Positions 1-12,045 of a DNA stretch of 64,000 nucleotides are shown piece after piece (position 1 is the stretch's first letter; the number at the start of each line of letters is the position of its first letter). The position numbers and the translations under genes are program-made. The stretch covers positions 1,054,001 through 1,118,000 of the forward strand of contig JAJFZO010000469.1 in NCBI GenBank assembly GCA_021397835.1, read 5' to 3'. The notes below the pieces were generated by a model. That model was not told the origin of the DNA and made no database searches. It was given only the letters and a program-made list of their open reading frames with translations. Source of the stretch: Moringa oleifera (lineage: Eukaryota > Streptophyta > Magnoliopsida > Brassicales > Moringaceae).

Positions 1-1
1 T

Positions 2-829
2 GCTAAAGTATTGTGGTACTTTCCTCCTATTCCAAGGTTCAAGCGAATGTTTCAGTCACCAGAAATTGCACAACATTTAACTTGGCATGCTAATAAAAGG
101 GAAGTAGATGGAAAACTAAGACATCCTGCTGATTCACCTAGTTGGAAGTTAATAGACTTTAAATGGCCAACTTTTGCATCTAAACACAAAAATCTTCGAC
201 TGGCTATTTCTGCTGATGGAACAAATCCACATAGTTCTCTTAGTACTGCATATGGTTGCTGGCCAGTGGTAATGATAACATATAATCTACCACCGTGGTT
301 ATGTATGAAACGAAAATTCATGATGTTGTCCTTGCTTATCTCAGGACCTCGCCAACCAGGTAATGATATTGATGTATATCTTGCTCCGTTGATTGATGAT
401 TTGAAGCTTTTGTGGGAGGTTGGTGTAGAAGTCTATGATTCTTACCGAAAAAGAGTTGTTTATGTTACGAGCTGTTTTATTATGGACAATTAATGATTTT
501 TCTGCTTATGGGAATCTTTCCGGTTGTTCAGTGAAAGGATATTATGCTTGTCCAATATGTGGTGAAAGCACGTATACTTATAGATTACAACATGGTAAGA
601 AGAATGTGTATATGGGTCATAGACGATTCCTTCCAAAAAATCACCCATTTAGAAAGCATTCAATAGAGAACATGAAACCGGTTCACCCCCTTATGCACTA
701 AGTGGAGAAGAAATATTGCAGAAAGTAAGCTCTATTACTAATGTATGGGGTAAAAAAACAGTTGCTAAGAGGAAAATGATACGGGATAAAAGATTGAATG
801 ACAATATTCAAACATGCTATTTATATTAA
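2..829 (+). pseudogene. CACTA TNP2-like transposase fragment (frameshifted)
   Basis: Part of the Transposase_21 (TNP2) domain of an En/Spm element, which binds the element ends and catalyses excision. The reading frame is open from the window edge (AKVLWYFPPIPRFKRMF, a typical TNP2 stretch) and continues through the ISADGTNPHSSLSTAYGCWPV region. In the run of five A at 448-452 the frame shifts: downstream the expected LRAVLLWTINDFSAYGNLSG and CPICGE motifs lie in another frame. A second shift near 685-695 moves the YALSGEEILQKV segment to a third frame, which stops at 827-829. The protein is therefore dead. The catalytic domain is truncated at the left only because the window starts here. Confidence 0.9.
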
Positions 830-1557
830 TTGAACGCTCCACTCATTCTATTTATTGAGCCATCTACTAATTCTGTTAAGTTATAAATCAATTCTGTTGA
901 GAATTCTATAAATGTCATCTTTAAGCAGTTGGTAAAGTAAAAAACAAGGAAAAGTATTCAAGCATGCATATGAAATAAATATGTTCATAATCAGTTAATT
1001 TTCACACTTACTGTTGCATTAGAAGAAGTTACACTTTTGATGCCTACATGTAGGGAATTAGAATAGAAAGTTGCATATTATGATTAATATATACCTTATA
1101 GGTTACAAAGAGTTATATTTTTTACATCTAGATGCACTCTCAATTTTTTATTATATTTTATTTTCAACCTTTATTATAATTACTTATTTATTTTGATATG
1201 TAAATTAACTATGTGGTAAATAGAGCTTATATAATAATGTATCTTTTCTATAACTATTGCAGGAGTGACACATCTAATGCACTGGGTATTTTTTGATGTA
1301 ATGGTAGAACAGAGCAATGAGAATGATAATTATGTAATTTAATTTGTAGATATTTTGTTTATTTTTGATACTTAATATTATTTTGTTTTGTAAAATGATA
1401 ATAGTTGTAGTTATAAACATATGTATTTTTTTTGTTTGACATTTTTGTATTGTTTGATTGCAATTGAAAAAAATATATAAATATTAATTAATTTACAAAA
1501 TTATAAAAAAATTTTTGTAATTAATTAATAAAAAATATATAATAAAACATGAAACAT

Positions 1558-1895
1558 TTTTATGACGGTCATAAAAACTATCATAAAAAGTACCAAATTT
1601 TTTTAATGACGGTCACAAAGATCGTCATGATATCATCAATATATTTTATGACGGTCTGCAGTAGACCGTCATGAATTTTTATGATGGTCCATTACAGACC
1701 GTCATTAATATTCCAGCTTTTTAATGACGGTCCATTGCAGACCGTCATTAATATTCCAGCTTTTTAATGACGGTCAAAAACCGTCAAGAATTTATGACGG
1801 TCTTTTGGACTGTCATAAAGTTTTTATGACATCACTTACAATAACAGTTTTCTGATCGTCATAAAAAGCTTTTTATGACGGGCATTGCCCGTCAT
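1558..1895. repeat. CACTA subterminal repeats, TTTATGACGGTC motif
   Basis: About ten copies, in both orientations, of a 10-12 bp core (TTTATGACGGTC / GACCGTCATAAA), spaced roughly every 20-45 bp up to the terminal inverted repeat. In CACTA elements such arrays are binding sites for the TNPA-type accessory protein. The motif differs from the arrays of the CACTA elements further right, so this is a separate subfamily. Confidence 0.85.
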
Positions 1896-1918
1896 GGAAG
1901 ATTTGTTTTCTTGTAGTG

Positions 1919-2154
1919 CAAGATGTTTCTCAAGAGCATAGTTTATTCTACTCCATCCTAAAGGTATACCTTGGTTGAGAGCTTATGTTATACAAGTCAT
2001 GCGTTTGTAGGAAGATGAGTCATTTAAATGACAATACATAATATAAAGCATAGAAGCAAAATAAGTAAATAATTAGTCTTCCATAATTTTAAATGTCGTA
2101 AATGTAAAATAGTTCGGAATATCAATTACACTTCAATTTTCAAAGTGAAAATGT
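1919..2154. other. Short spacer, no feature seen
   Basis: Between the CACTA end and the start of the duplicated repeat block I see no open reading frame, RNA gene or repeat. Confidence 0.5.
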
Positions 2155-4335
2155 AATCCATAATCAATTTTTTGGTCAAATCCTCGAAGCAATTGTAGAA
2201 ATGCTTTCAGATGATTTTATTTTTTGAAAAATAAAAATAAAATAAAAAGAGTCGCCACTGATCCTTTGTATGATGTGATTGGATATCAAAACTTTTTTTT
2301 TTTCAAAAATCACTTTTAGATTAATAAAAATTAGACAATGTTGATCTTTTAAAATTAAAAGTATGGGTTAGAGAGTCAATTACTATAGAAAGGATTAGCA
2401 CTCCTAATGCCCGAAGATCAATACCAATTGATCATGGTTATTCTCGGTTTTGAAATTTACTTGATTTTTAAGATATTCTAAAAAAAATCTTTAAAGGAAT
2501 TTAAATGTGCATGAAAAATAAAATAAAATTATAATTTTTAAAAAATATAAAAATGTAACTTATGTTTCACCTTTAATTCTTAAATCATTTTTCTAATGAA
2601 TAATATAGAGGTTTCATTCTTGTTTGATCTTTACTATCCAAAAACGTTCTTTTCAATAATGGAGAATATAAAAGTCTTACTCTTACTCATCCTTTAATTC
2701 TCAAAACATTTTCATATGACTCATACAAATGTAATAATTTGTCAATATTAAATTGAGATGTATAGCAACATTATATTAAAATGTAAAAAAAATAATTTCA
2801 ATATCTCATAACTATACACAATCAGAGTATTAATATTTAATATATAAATGTAGGCTTTAAACAAAAATTTCATAATTTCATCAATTGAGAATAAAAATAA
2901 ATTTAGGATTGTACAAGCAAAATATTTATTTATCTATTTATTTGAAAGTATCTTAAAGAATACAAAGATATTTCCCTTGAGAATTTCTCATTATCTTAGA
3001 AAAAATTTTAAAAAATTTTTATATTAAAAAGTATAAAAAGATCTCTTTTTGAATTTTTTATACTCTTAAAAAACTTAAAATATATATTTTAAATAATTTT
3101 ATATTAAAAAATATAAAAATCTCTCTCTTAAAATTTTTTTCACACTCTTAAAAATTTATATATATATATATATTTGTTTCTTGGAAGTAATTTTTTATTA
3201 AAAAGTATAGAAATCTCTCTTTTCAGATCTTTCATACTTCTTTAAAATTCAAAAATTATTTTTATTTTAAAAAATAATTTTATATTAAAAAGTATGAAAA
3301 TCTCTCTTGAAATTATTTTAATACTTTTCCAAAACTTGAATCATATATGCATTTTTTAAAAAAATTTTAAAAATAAATTTTTATATTTAAAAATATAAAA
3401 ATCTATCTCTAAAAATCTTTACATATACTCAAAAACAACTTAATATATTTTTTATTTTTTTGAAAATAAGTTTTACGTTAACAAATTTTTAAATCTCACT
3501 TTGAGATTTTTTTATTTTCTTAAGAACTTAAAATATTTTTTATATTTTTAAAATTTTTAAAAAATCAAATTAAAATAATATTAAAGTGATTTACCATCTT
3601 TAGAAATATGATTAAATTTGAATAAATGAATAATAAAAAGAAAAATGTTAATTGGCCTATACCTAAAATTTTATTATTATTGTTGTTGTTGTTATTGTTA
3701 TTTTAAATCAACCTTATATACAAAATTCATTGCTCCTCCTCTCCCATCTTCCATTTTAAAAAAAAAAAAAAAATTCTCTTTTCCTACACAAACAAAGTCC
3801 CTCACCTCATGTTATCCTTCTTTCCCATAATTATTCTTCTTTATCTTCCTTTTCTTTTTTTCTCTTTTTTTCCTTTTTAAAATTCTTTTCACTACCAACA
3901 ACATCACTTGATCAACTATTTTTGCTTGATTACCTTATTACAACTCTTCACACTCAGTTGTACATAATTATATGATTAATTATTAGATAAAAAATAATAA
4001 GCATCATAACATGCTCAAAACATATATATAAATTAAATATATATAGACAACAAAACAAAGACATATAGAAGTAAAGAGATTACCTTACACCGAAATGAAG
4101 AGAAATTAATTTCAAAGTTACTCCAAAATGAGAGTAAGAGACCAAGGAAAAAATGAAGAACCAGGGACATAGTTTTATCAAGAGATGAGAGTAAACCTCT
4201 TTTTGCTTACTCTTTCTCTCCTCCTAAGTTTTTCTCCTTCTCTTTCCCAAAACTCCTTAAGATCTCCTATCCGAATGCATATTTTCTCTCTAAAAGATTT
4301 TTTAACTCGTGGGTATTTATAAACCTTGACCTCAT
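2155..4335. repeat. AT-rich LTR-like dispersed repeat, copy 1
   Basis: A complex repeat found at five places in this window. It opens with a GAGTCGCCACTGATC... GGATTAGCACTCCTAATGCCCG stretch resembling LTR sequence seen in plant Ty3-gypsy elements. It then carries a degenerate tandem array (about 2990-3560) of units around 80-90 bp containing TATAAAAATCTCTCTCTTGA variants. Next come an AATTGGCCTATACCTAAAATTT block, a TTATTATTGTTGTTG microsatellite and a CT-rich tract (3720-3900), ending in a region (3900-4335) with purine-rich blocks. No coding capacity was found. Copies: 53690-55985 (fullest match), 51370-53215, 17690-18945, and inverted at 33010-34310. The solo-LTR interpretation is an inference from the opening motif. 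Confidence 0.55.
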
Positions 4336-4429
4336 CTTATGCAGCGGCTACCACACTTTGAAATTTTAATTATTATTATTTTAATTCTTAATCTTAATCA
4401 TCAAATTTTGCCTAAAACGATGCAGGTGA

Positions 4430-4700
4430 AATTAGGTATATACAACCATGAGAAAATTCTTGTTCAGTTAGAGAATGAGAAAGAAAATATAAGGAATAAT
4501 CTATCTGAGCGAGAAAGCATTGACAAAACCCCATTATGTGCATACACAACCTAACAGAGAGATCTATGTTTCAATCAACCTATACATTTAACAGAGTATT
4601 TGCATCCCCTTAGATCGGATAGTACTCCACTAAGACTTCTAAATTGTCTAAAGAGGAATGGTTGCTGAGAAACTTATTGAGGAGGCTGTATTTAATTCTT
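4430..4700 (+). pseudogene. Kinesin-7 motor-domain fragment, copy 1
   Basis: Remnant of the motor domain of a NACK/CENP-E-type kinesin-7. Fragments readable across frames include EKILVQLENEKENIRNNLSE (start of the motor), a TEYLHP piece corresponding to the YTFDRVF region, and SDSTPLRLL from the conserved SSDSTPLRLLDDPERGTV segment. Compared with copy 2 at 18945-19461, the central 250 bp or so (P-loop region) is deleted and the ends are joined. Several stops occur. Non-functional, carried along by segmental duplication; its sister is at 56110-56290. Confidence 0.7.
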
Positions 4701-6480
4701 AGCGTGCATAGTACTTCCACCATTCTGCTTAAAAATCAAGCTCGCCTATAGTTAATTTGAATTTTATTGATCTTGTGGGGAGTTAGCGTGCTTTTTAAAC
4801 ATTATCGACTACTGCAAGATTGAAAGAAGGTTGCCATGCATATAAATTTTAGTTTAGCAACCCTTTGAGCTTTAAATCGCATAAAATTGCTGCATAATAT
4901 GACTGAAAAATGATAAAAATTTGCTGGAAAATGACATGTCCAAGCAAACACTTTAAAATCCTCGCAAGAAAGTAATTAAATTGTTGTATTGAGAGTTTTT
5001 TTTGTTCAAAAGTACTAAAAAAAAGCTTTATATAATCATATTAGTAAGTTTAGATATTTTTTAAATCTTTCCATTTGTAAGGTACATTTATAAAAATTTT
5101 CAAACAATAAGTTTAAATCCAATGTCCATGTGCCCACAAACTTCAAATGTGGAAATAATCTTTCAATTTTTATTTTAGTTTTAATAAATAGAAGGTAATG
5201 AATGCACATTCCAGATGTTAGTTGCATTGCATAAATATTGGTATCTTAATGAAGTTATATGATAGGCACATGAAATTAAGGAACTCTTTATTTTTTTTCT
5301 TTTTCTTTTTGGCTTAAAATTTATGAGAAACTGCCCCTTTCACAAAATTGTAGGAAAATTGAATCTTCCTTGCAGTAATACAAATCTCGGACTTATTAGT
5401 TAACCAACTATCATTGCCACTTATACTCTACTGTCAAATTCATTATCATGGGCTCTATCCTGTCATACGTACATCTAATGAGCCATCAGATCCCAGTAAC
5501 GTGTCTTAAATTAGTGGTTCCCAACCAAGGGCAAACATTTCACATCACAATATTACCATTAGCATTACCGTTTCTCTTTCCGTACTGATTTATGATGTGG
5601 ACATTAAGAAACCACCTCAAGCGCCGGATTAGATCAATTCTTGCCCAAAAATAAAGAAATGCTAATTATTTGTTTCTTAGAGTTGGTGTAATAGGATATA
5701 TGAACGTTGAAACTGAGGAACTAAATTAAATCAATACTTGCATGCAAAACAAGTATTATACTAATTAAAATCACAATGATTACTTCAATGTTTGCTTACA
5801 ATTTAGTGATCCTACTTCACTATACCTTCAGAATATTTCAATGATAAAAAATCATCTGCCAAATAAATGATTTAATCTTCTCAAAAAATAACGACAAATG
5901 AAATCAGCTCAGGGTTAAAAAATAAATTATGAATAATGTTACCTTCAACCTTCGTTTTTATTACTTTCAATATTGTCTTATTATATGTTTAATATAATTT
6001 TAATTCATGTTTTAGATATTTGACCATCTTGGATTTTTAGAATATATCAAATATATCAATCATTAATACTTTAAGATATTGATCATTAAATATAATTGAC
6101 CTCATGTTTTTAAGATCACTCGAGTAATAACATACCAATAATCTCATTTTGACAATTAAAGATATTTCTAGTTTTTATTTTTTAAAGATATATCAATTAA
6201 CTGTTAGAAAAGACAATATATCAATGTGATAAATCACAACATTGTGAAAATAAATTTAAATTACTTGTCATTTTATGGTAGATGGTAATTTAGAAATGTT
6301 CTAATTTTATTTAATGGGTATCTTTATTCCATGGCTAATTATTTCAATTGATTGACATATGATTTTATTTAGAGTTTACTTATAAAATTTCAAATAACAG
6401 AAAATTAAGTTTCTAAAAAATTCAAAACCAGAAGAATGAATTTGAAATTAATTTTAGTTAATCTGGTATACTTTTTCTGT
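4701..6480. repeat. Duplicated spacer between kinesin fragment and MLP remnant A
   Basis: No gene. This stretch is repeated, diverged, at 56290-58020 and 19470-21160, and inverted in two pieces at 31916-32500 and 27470-28960. Landmarks shared by the copies are GTCTTAAATTAGTGGTT (near 5505), the TTTCACATCACAATATT block (near 5540) and the ATATATCAATTAACTGT block near 6185. Short open frames such as the one on the minus strand at 5036-5227 recur in the copies but match no protein I recognise. Confidence 0.7.
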
Positions 6481-6720
6481 AATGGAAAAACCAATGGATG
6501 ACAACTCTCATTCAAGATAGAATTCTCCAGAACTGCTGATAATGAGCGCTAGCCCTACTTTGTTAATCAAGTATCAAGCACATCCTCAAACACTGTTTGA
6601 GCTCATCACCCAAATCGTGGAAGATATGGGAGCTCACCTTGCTCAAGCATAGACCGCTATTTATGATATTATTTATTGTGTGCTTTCTATGCTACGCAAG
6701 GATGTGCTCAAGAATAAAAG
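6481..6720 (+). pseudogene. MLP remnant A: promoter fused to last 24 codons
   Basis: Bases 6481-6576 match the upstream region of MLP C (21113-21195), including a degraded version of its palindrome. At about 6577 the sequence jumps directly to the end of exon 2: 24 open codons from HPQTL to GAHLAQA, with the stop TAG at 6650-6652, followed by the usual 3' region and AATAAA at 6713-6718. The TATA box, exon 1, intron and most of exon 2 are missing, so no Bet v 1 fold can be made. The identical junction occurs in remnant G near 58071, so the deletion came before duplication of the whole block. Confidence 0.85.
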
Positions 6721-6950
6721 CTTGGGCATTGTTATAGAGTGGTGAATGTTGTCATGGAAGTATGCTTGGTGCATATTATTCCTATGCGCAGCTTCACCCA
6801 ATCATCCTTGTGAAAGTTAGTACCCTTCATTTCCTTTATTTTATATATGCATAAATTTTAATAACGTCTTTTTTTTTTAGGGTGTGTAATATCTATTCTT
6901 ATCTTTATTTGAAAATTAAAATCAATAACAAAAATTTCATAACAATAAAA

Positions 6951-7440
6951 CATGTTTTTAATGACAGTTAAAAAAGTTAAAGATAATGGTTGCCAAAGTG
7001 TCATCTATATGAGCGATGAGAAAAGGTTTTGCAAAATAGATAACGGTTGCAAAAACTGTCATCTAATGTAACTTTTAATGACGATTATTACACTATTAGA
7101 CTTTGCTTTACAAAGACTGTCATGTAATACGATCCAATATTAGATGACAATTTAAGTAAAACTATCATCTAATATTATGTTGTATAAAATAAGGGTTATG
7201 AATACAACCATCATCTAATAGCCATTATATTAGATGACAATTGTAAATAGAATGCTCATCTAATACCCGATACATTAGATGACGGTTGTTTACAGAACCA
7301 TCATTTAATATTCCATTACATTATATGACAGTTCTTTATAAAACCATCATCTAATATCTCATTCACTAGATAACGGTTGTAAGTAGAACCTTCATCTAAT
7401 ATTTATTACTTTAGATGATGGCTTTATTGTAACTGCCATT
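6951..7440. repeat. Subterminal repeats of E2, left end
   Basis: Repeated TTAGATGACGGTTG / CAACCGTCATCTAA motifs in both orientations, about twelve copies with 20-45 bp spacing. This is typical of CACTA subterminal regions. Confidence 0.75.
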
Positions 7441-7736
7441 TAATGGTTTTTATTTTTTTAATTTTTGTTTTTATAGTTGTAGATCAATATTTATATTTTT
7501 AAAATATTTCAAAAATACACTATAAATTCTAAATTCACAAATTGCAATTATTCAATTACAATTCATTATAATTATCTATTTCACCTACAAAGTCATATGA
7601 ATAATCTCAAATTTTATATAAAAAAATATACTTTAAAATATCATTAATACATCAAATTCAATCTTAAAATATTTCAATTACCATAATAATAACAATTATA
7701 CTCCATATATATCAAGATGCACCATCAAACTTCATT

Positions 7737-7892
7737 TCAACATAACACCACACTCATATTACCGCACTTAGTGCATGGACAACATATGAATTCACAATTC
7801 TCTGCATTGTGAATTGAAAAATCCAAGAATTTCTCTATCCCTTTATTATATTCTTCTGGCCTTCTATCAGCAAACATCCATGTTTTGTCCAT
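7737..7892 (-). pseudogene. TNP2 transposase-associated domain fragment (51 codons)
   Basis: On the minus strand an ATG at 7892-7890 opens 51 codons starting MDKTWMFADRRPEEYNKGIE and containing CCPCTKCGN. This is the start of the plant Transpos_assoc domain that precedes TNP2 in CACTA transposases, with its cysteine cluster. It stops at 7737-7739 (TGA) just after the CxxC motif, so the rest of the transposase is missing. Its direction fixes the orientation of element E2. Confidence 0.8.
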
Positions 7893-7916
7893 TGTTTTGT
7901 TGACGAGTGTATCTTA

Positions 7917-7940
7917 CAAATATATATATATATATATATG
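7917..7940. repeat. (TA)n microsatellite
   Basis: A run of about eleven TA units inside element E2. Confidence 0.85.
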
Positions 7941-8329
7941 TAAGTATACACACTATCCAAACTTTAAAGATAGGTGGTCCTATACTATTTAGCAATGTAC
8001 ACTTATATGAAGCATATGTACATCATTGTTTATTTTATTTTGTAAAAATTTTGACAGCATGTCCTTATAGTTCTTTAAGTTCAACACTTATATAGATAAG
8101 AGTGATTGTTTTTAATCAAAACATTCACTAACATCCATTAGTATGTACCCGAACGAAGAAAATAGTATGCAAAATTTTTATAAAATAAAATAAATAATGA
8201 TACACTTGCTGCATATAAATAAAACATTCCCAAACTGTCTTATCTAAACAATTCAAGAGTTATCAACAAACTATTTCTATCGATGCATGTTTGAAACATG
8301 TGAGCGATAATAAATATTTATTAATAATT

Positions 8330-9185
8330 TTTAAACGGTATCTAAAGATCAATGCTTTAAAACTTAATTAATAATAATTATAATGAGTAATAATTAATTA
8401 TTCTCCAATTGCTAATGTAAAAGCATTTATCAAATCAAGAAATAAGGATATGAAAATATTTTTATCTTTCTACGACATTTTATTAATTATTTATTTCATC
8501 AATTATCTTACATCTAATTAATTAAAAAATATTCATTTAATAATTATCTCACTAACATCCCAGTAAAAATTAAAAATAAAGCTACTAATTAATTAATTAA
8601 TTAATCTAGTTTGTCAAAATCTAATTAATTATTCAACATCTGCTGAATTACTTAAATTTCACTTAATTAATTATTTATCTAATTAATATTCACTTAATAT
8701 CTAATTAACATCTAACTCCCTTCTAATTAACTGAGAAACATCTAATTCATTAATTAATTAATTATCTAACTAATACCTTACTATAAACTTAAATCAGTTA
8801 GTTACTAACTAGTTAATAAATTATTATATAATTAATTAAGAAACATCTAATTATGTTTTTTCTAAACATCTAACTAATATATAATTAATTATTTGAAACT
8901 TAATTAATTCTTTAACATCCACTTAATTATTTAGGATCTACTTAATTAATTTATTTTTAATTATCATGCAAATAATATTTATTTGACATTTATTAATTAT
9001 TTATTTAATTTACAATTAGTTAATTAAAAAATAAATAATTAATTAATTATCAAACTAACATCAAATTAAAGTCAAATTAATTAGTTACAAACTAATTAAT
9101 TAACATATAATTTCTTGATTTATAATTAAATACCTAATTAATATCTAATTACTTAGCTAGTTTCTAATTAACATACCCATACATA
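8330..9185. repeat. TTAATTAA / CATCTAATTA-rich low-complexity tract in E2
   Basis: About 850 bp made of irregular repeats of CTAATTAATTA with interspersed ACATCTAATT. It is the reverse-complement style of the tract at 10290-11080 inside E1, which reads TTAATTAGATGTTAATTAA. No coding potential. Confidence 0.75.
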
Positions 9186-9399
9186 ATGAAACCTAGGAAA
9201 TTCATACATACATTTAATATTAACATACCTGTATAACTATATAAATATCAAAAATTCCTATACCTATCACTACTATAAAAATTATAATAAGTGATAGTAA
9301 TTTAATAATAGTTTTTTCAAGAACTATCACTAAAAAGATTGTTAACAATTTTTAATTTTAGCTCTTTTAAAACTAACATTAAAAGGGAGATTTATCACA

Positions 9400-9712
9400 C
9401 TTTTAACGTCAGTTACTATTTAATTGACATTAAAAGGCAACGTTTAACGTCAATTCTCACAGGAACTGAAGTTAAATGATTGAAAGATTAAAGCTTTTAA
9501 CGATAGTTACTGAGGAACTGTTGTCAAAGGCTTAAATTACACCCTTTAACGATAGAACTATCATTAAAGGCTTGGTACAAGCCTTTAGCGACAGTAAAAA
9601 GGCTTAAATTACACCCTTCAATGACAAAACTGCCATTAAAGGCTTTAACTCATAGCCTTTAACGACAGTTCCCTCAGAAATGTTTAAAGGCTTGCACCAA
9701 GCCTTTTAACCT
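9400..9712. repeat. Subterminal repeats of E1, left end
   Basis: Copies of CTTTAACGACAGTT and its reverse complement AACTGTCATTAAAGG, alternating in orientation. The matching right-end array is at 12450-12690. Confidence 0.8.
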
Positions 9713-10289
9713 AGTTATCATCTTCTTTTCCAGAAGTAACAGTAGCCACTTCTGGAGAAACAGCCACCCAACCTGCATGTACATCTCTCCCTTTCCATTA
9801 TTCTCTCCTTGCTCGTTCCTCTCCCATTTGTCTAAATCTCCAAAAAGAAAAGACACATCCTCCCCTTCTATTTGTTCTTCATTTTTAGCATTCAAACATA
9901 TAATATTTCAGTAGATTCAAAATTTTTTTTATGAACGTTTTTTTCATAGTTTTTATTCCATTTGTTTTTGATTTGAAGAATGAATTGAAAATGTATATTA
10001 TTTTGAAATTTTCTTCATTATATATGTTTGGTGAATTTTTATTTGTGAAATTTGGTTTTTTTTTTTTTTTGCAAGTATGTTTGGATGAATGTTAGGTATG
10101 AATGAGTATACATTGATGAATTTATTGTTTGATAATTTTTAAGATTTTTAAATTAATTGATGAATTAAGTAAATGGTACTTACATGAATTTATATTTTGA
10201 TGACTTAAGTAGATATTAGTTAAATGAATTTATATTTTGATGAATTTATGTTTGAATAAATTTTGTTAGGTAAGATTAATTTGTATATT

Positions 10290-11080
10290 TTGTAAAATTT
10301 ATATTTATTTTTTAATTAACTTAATTTGATATTAGTTAAATTTTAATAGATAATTAATTAATTAGATGACTGTATAGTAAATAATTAAATGTTATCTAAA
10401 TTTTAATTAATTTACTTGCTAGTTAGATGTTTGTAAAGTAATTAATTAGATGTTAATTAAATATTGACTATGTATTAATTAACTAATTAGTTATTATTTA
10501 AATTTTAATTAATTAATTTGATGCTTGTAAAGTAAATAATTAAATGTTATTTAAATTTTAATTAATTTACTAATGCTTATAAAGTAATAAATTAGATGTT
10601 AATTAATTGACTGTGTATTAATTAAATAATTAGTTATTATTTAAATTTTAATTAATTAATTTGATGCTCGTAAAGTAAATAATTAAATGTTATTTAAATT
10701 TTAATTAATTTACTAGTGCTTATAAAGTAATTAATTAGATGTTAATTAATTGATTGTGTATTAATTAACTAATTAGTTATTAATCATTCATTTAAATTTT
10801 AATTATTTAATTTAATGTTTGTAAAATAAATAATTAAATACTATTTAAATTTTAATTAATTTCTTAGTGCTTGTAAAGTAATTAATTAGATGTTAATTAA
10901 TTGCCATGTATTAATTGACTAATTAATTATAAATTATTTACTTAGATTTCAATTAATTAATTTTTTGTTAGTTATATGTTATTTATTTAATTACACACTA
11001 ACTAATCATTTGTTATTTAGCTAGTTAATTATAAGCTAATTTAGTTAAACATATAATTAATTACAAATGTCAATTAATTC
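10290..11080. repeat. TTAATTAGATG-rich low-complexity tract in E1
   Basis: Irregular tandem repetition of units of roughly 110-125 bp such as GTAAAGTAATTAATTAGATG followed by TTAATTAATTGACTGTG, clearest between 10380 and 10900. No gene. Confidence 0.7.
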
Positions 11081-11399
11081 ACTAAAATTTTGATTACATG
11101 TAATTTGTACATAAATGTCTAATATGATTGTGTACATACATGTTTAGAATTTTTATTGGTTTATTATTGTTTGGCTACATCATATTTATATTTCTTTTAC
11201 TCTTTTTATTATTTCAGTAAACTTTATACAAATTTAGTTGCACTTAGCTAGCTGATTCATATATTATGTGGGATACTCGTCACTTTGCCAATATAATAAT
11301 AGATCAATGTTACAGAAAAGTAGTGATATTTTCATGTAACTTGAGATAAGTCTTAATACTATTTGAAATTATTAATAGTTTAATTTATTCACAGTATTT

Positions 11400-12045
11400 T
11401 TTATATTTATATTTGATAATGTAGGCTTCACTAGATGTTGGTGGTTGTCGAGCCTCGTTTTTTTATGTACAATATTTTTGATCTTTTAAATCATGATTCT
11501 TGTCAAGAATTAGATCAACTTATATCCACGTAAGTAAAATATTTCATTTATATTAGTATGCATTATTTTTTATTCTTAAGATTATTAATTATTTTCTATT
11601 GATACCTCTTTTAAATTATTTCAATTTATCAATTAATCAATTGATATGCGCATTTCTAAGAGTATTATATGTGATGTTAGTTTTATTTATTTTATAAAAT
11701 ATAATAATTAAAATTTTTTAATGCAACATCCACATCAACCTTCAAATACTAAGTATGGATATTATGTTATGAAATTTTTAGGGGACGTCATTGATAAACA
11801 TAATAAAAATATCCTATATGCGAACATGGTAAGTTTTTAAGCATTTGCTTATGTAATTACTTCGGTAATTGATGTGCTTACTAGAATTTTTAATTGAACT
11901 AACTTTTTTTTTATAAATATAGTTAGTGGACATAGATACTTACACTTAATTAGATATTTATGAAGTTATAAAAGAGGTTAAACAGTTTCTTTGGAGTACC
12001 ATATTAGAAAGTTGGACCTTAAAGATTAGATATGAACATCATTGA
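11400..12045 (+). pseudogene. Ulp1/SENP-type (C48) cysteine protease fragment captured in CACTA E1, catalytic residues lost
   Basis: C-terminal part of a Ulp1-like peptidase, a SUMO-protease-related family often carried by plant CACTA and Mutator elements. Recognisable pieces are MLVVVEPRFFMYNIFDLLNH (around 11435-11495) and QPSNTKYGYYVMKFLGDVID (around 11737-11796), the latter corresponding to the family ECGYYVMRFMRDII block. Two catalytic features are gone: the TGG after the active-site His has become TAG at 11432-11434, and the nucleophile Cys is Tyr (TAT at 11754-11756). A further stop follows in the next exon (LVDIDTYT then TAA). The inverted copy at 40030-40500 keeps both catalytic residues. 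Confidence 0.78.

Larger units (their letters stand above)
1..1918 (+). mobile_element. CACTA (En/Spm) transposon, right-hand part
   Basis: The 3' portion of a CACTA DNA transposon that enters from outside the window. It holds a broken TNP2-like transposase at its left, an AT-rich stretch (about 830-1557) with no recognisable gene, a block of subterminal repeats, and ends at 1918 in TTTTCTTGTAGTG, the reverse complement of the canonical CACTACAAGAAAA terminus. The left end is not in the window, so the 3-bp target duplication cannot be tested; the bases after the end are CAA. Boundary confidence is high at 1918. Confidence 0.88.
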
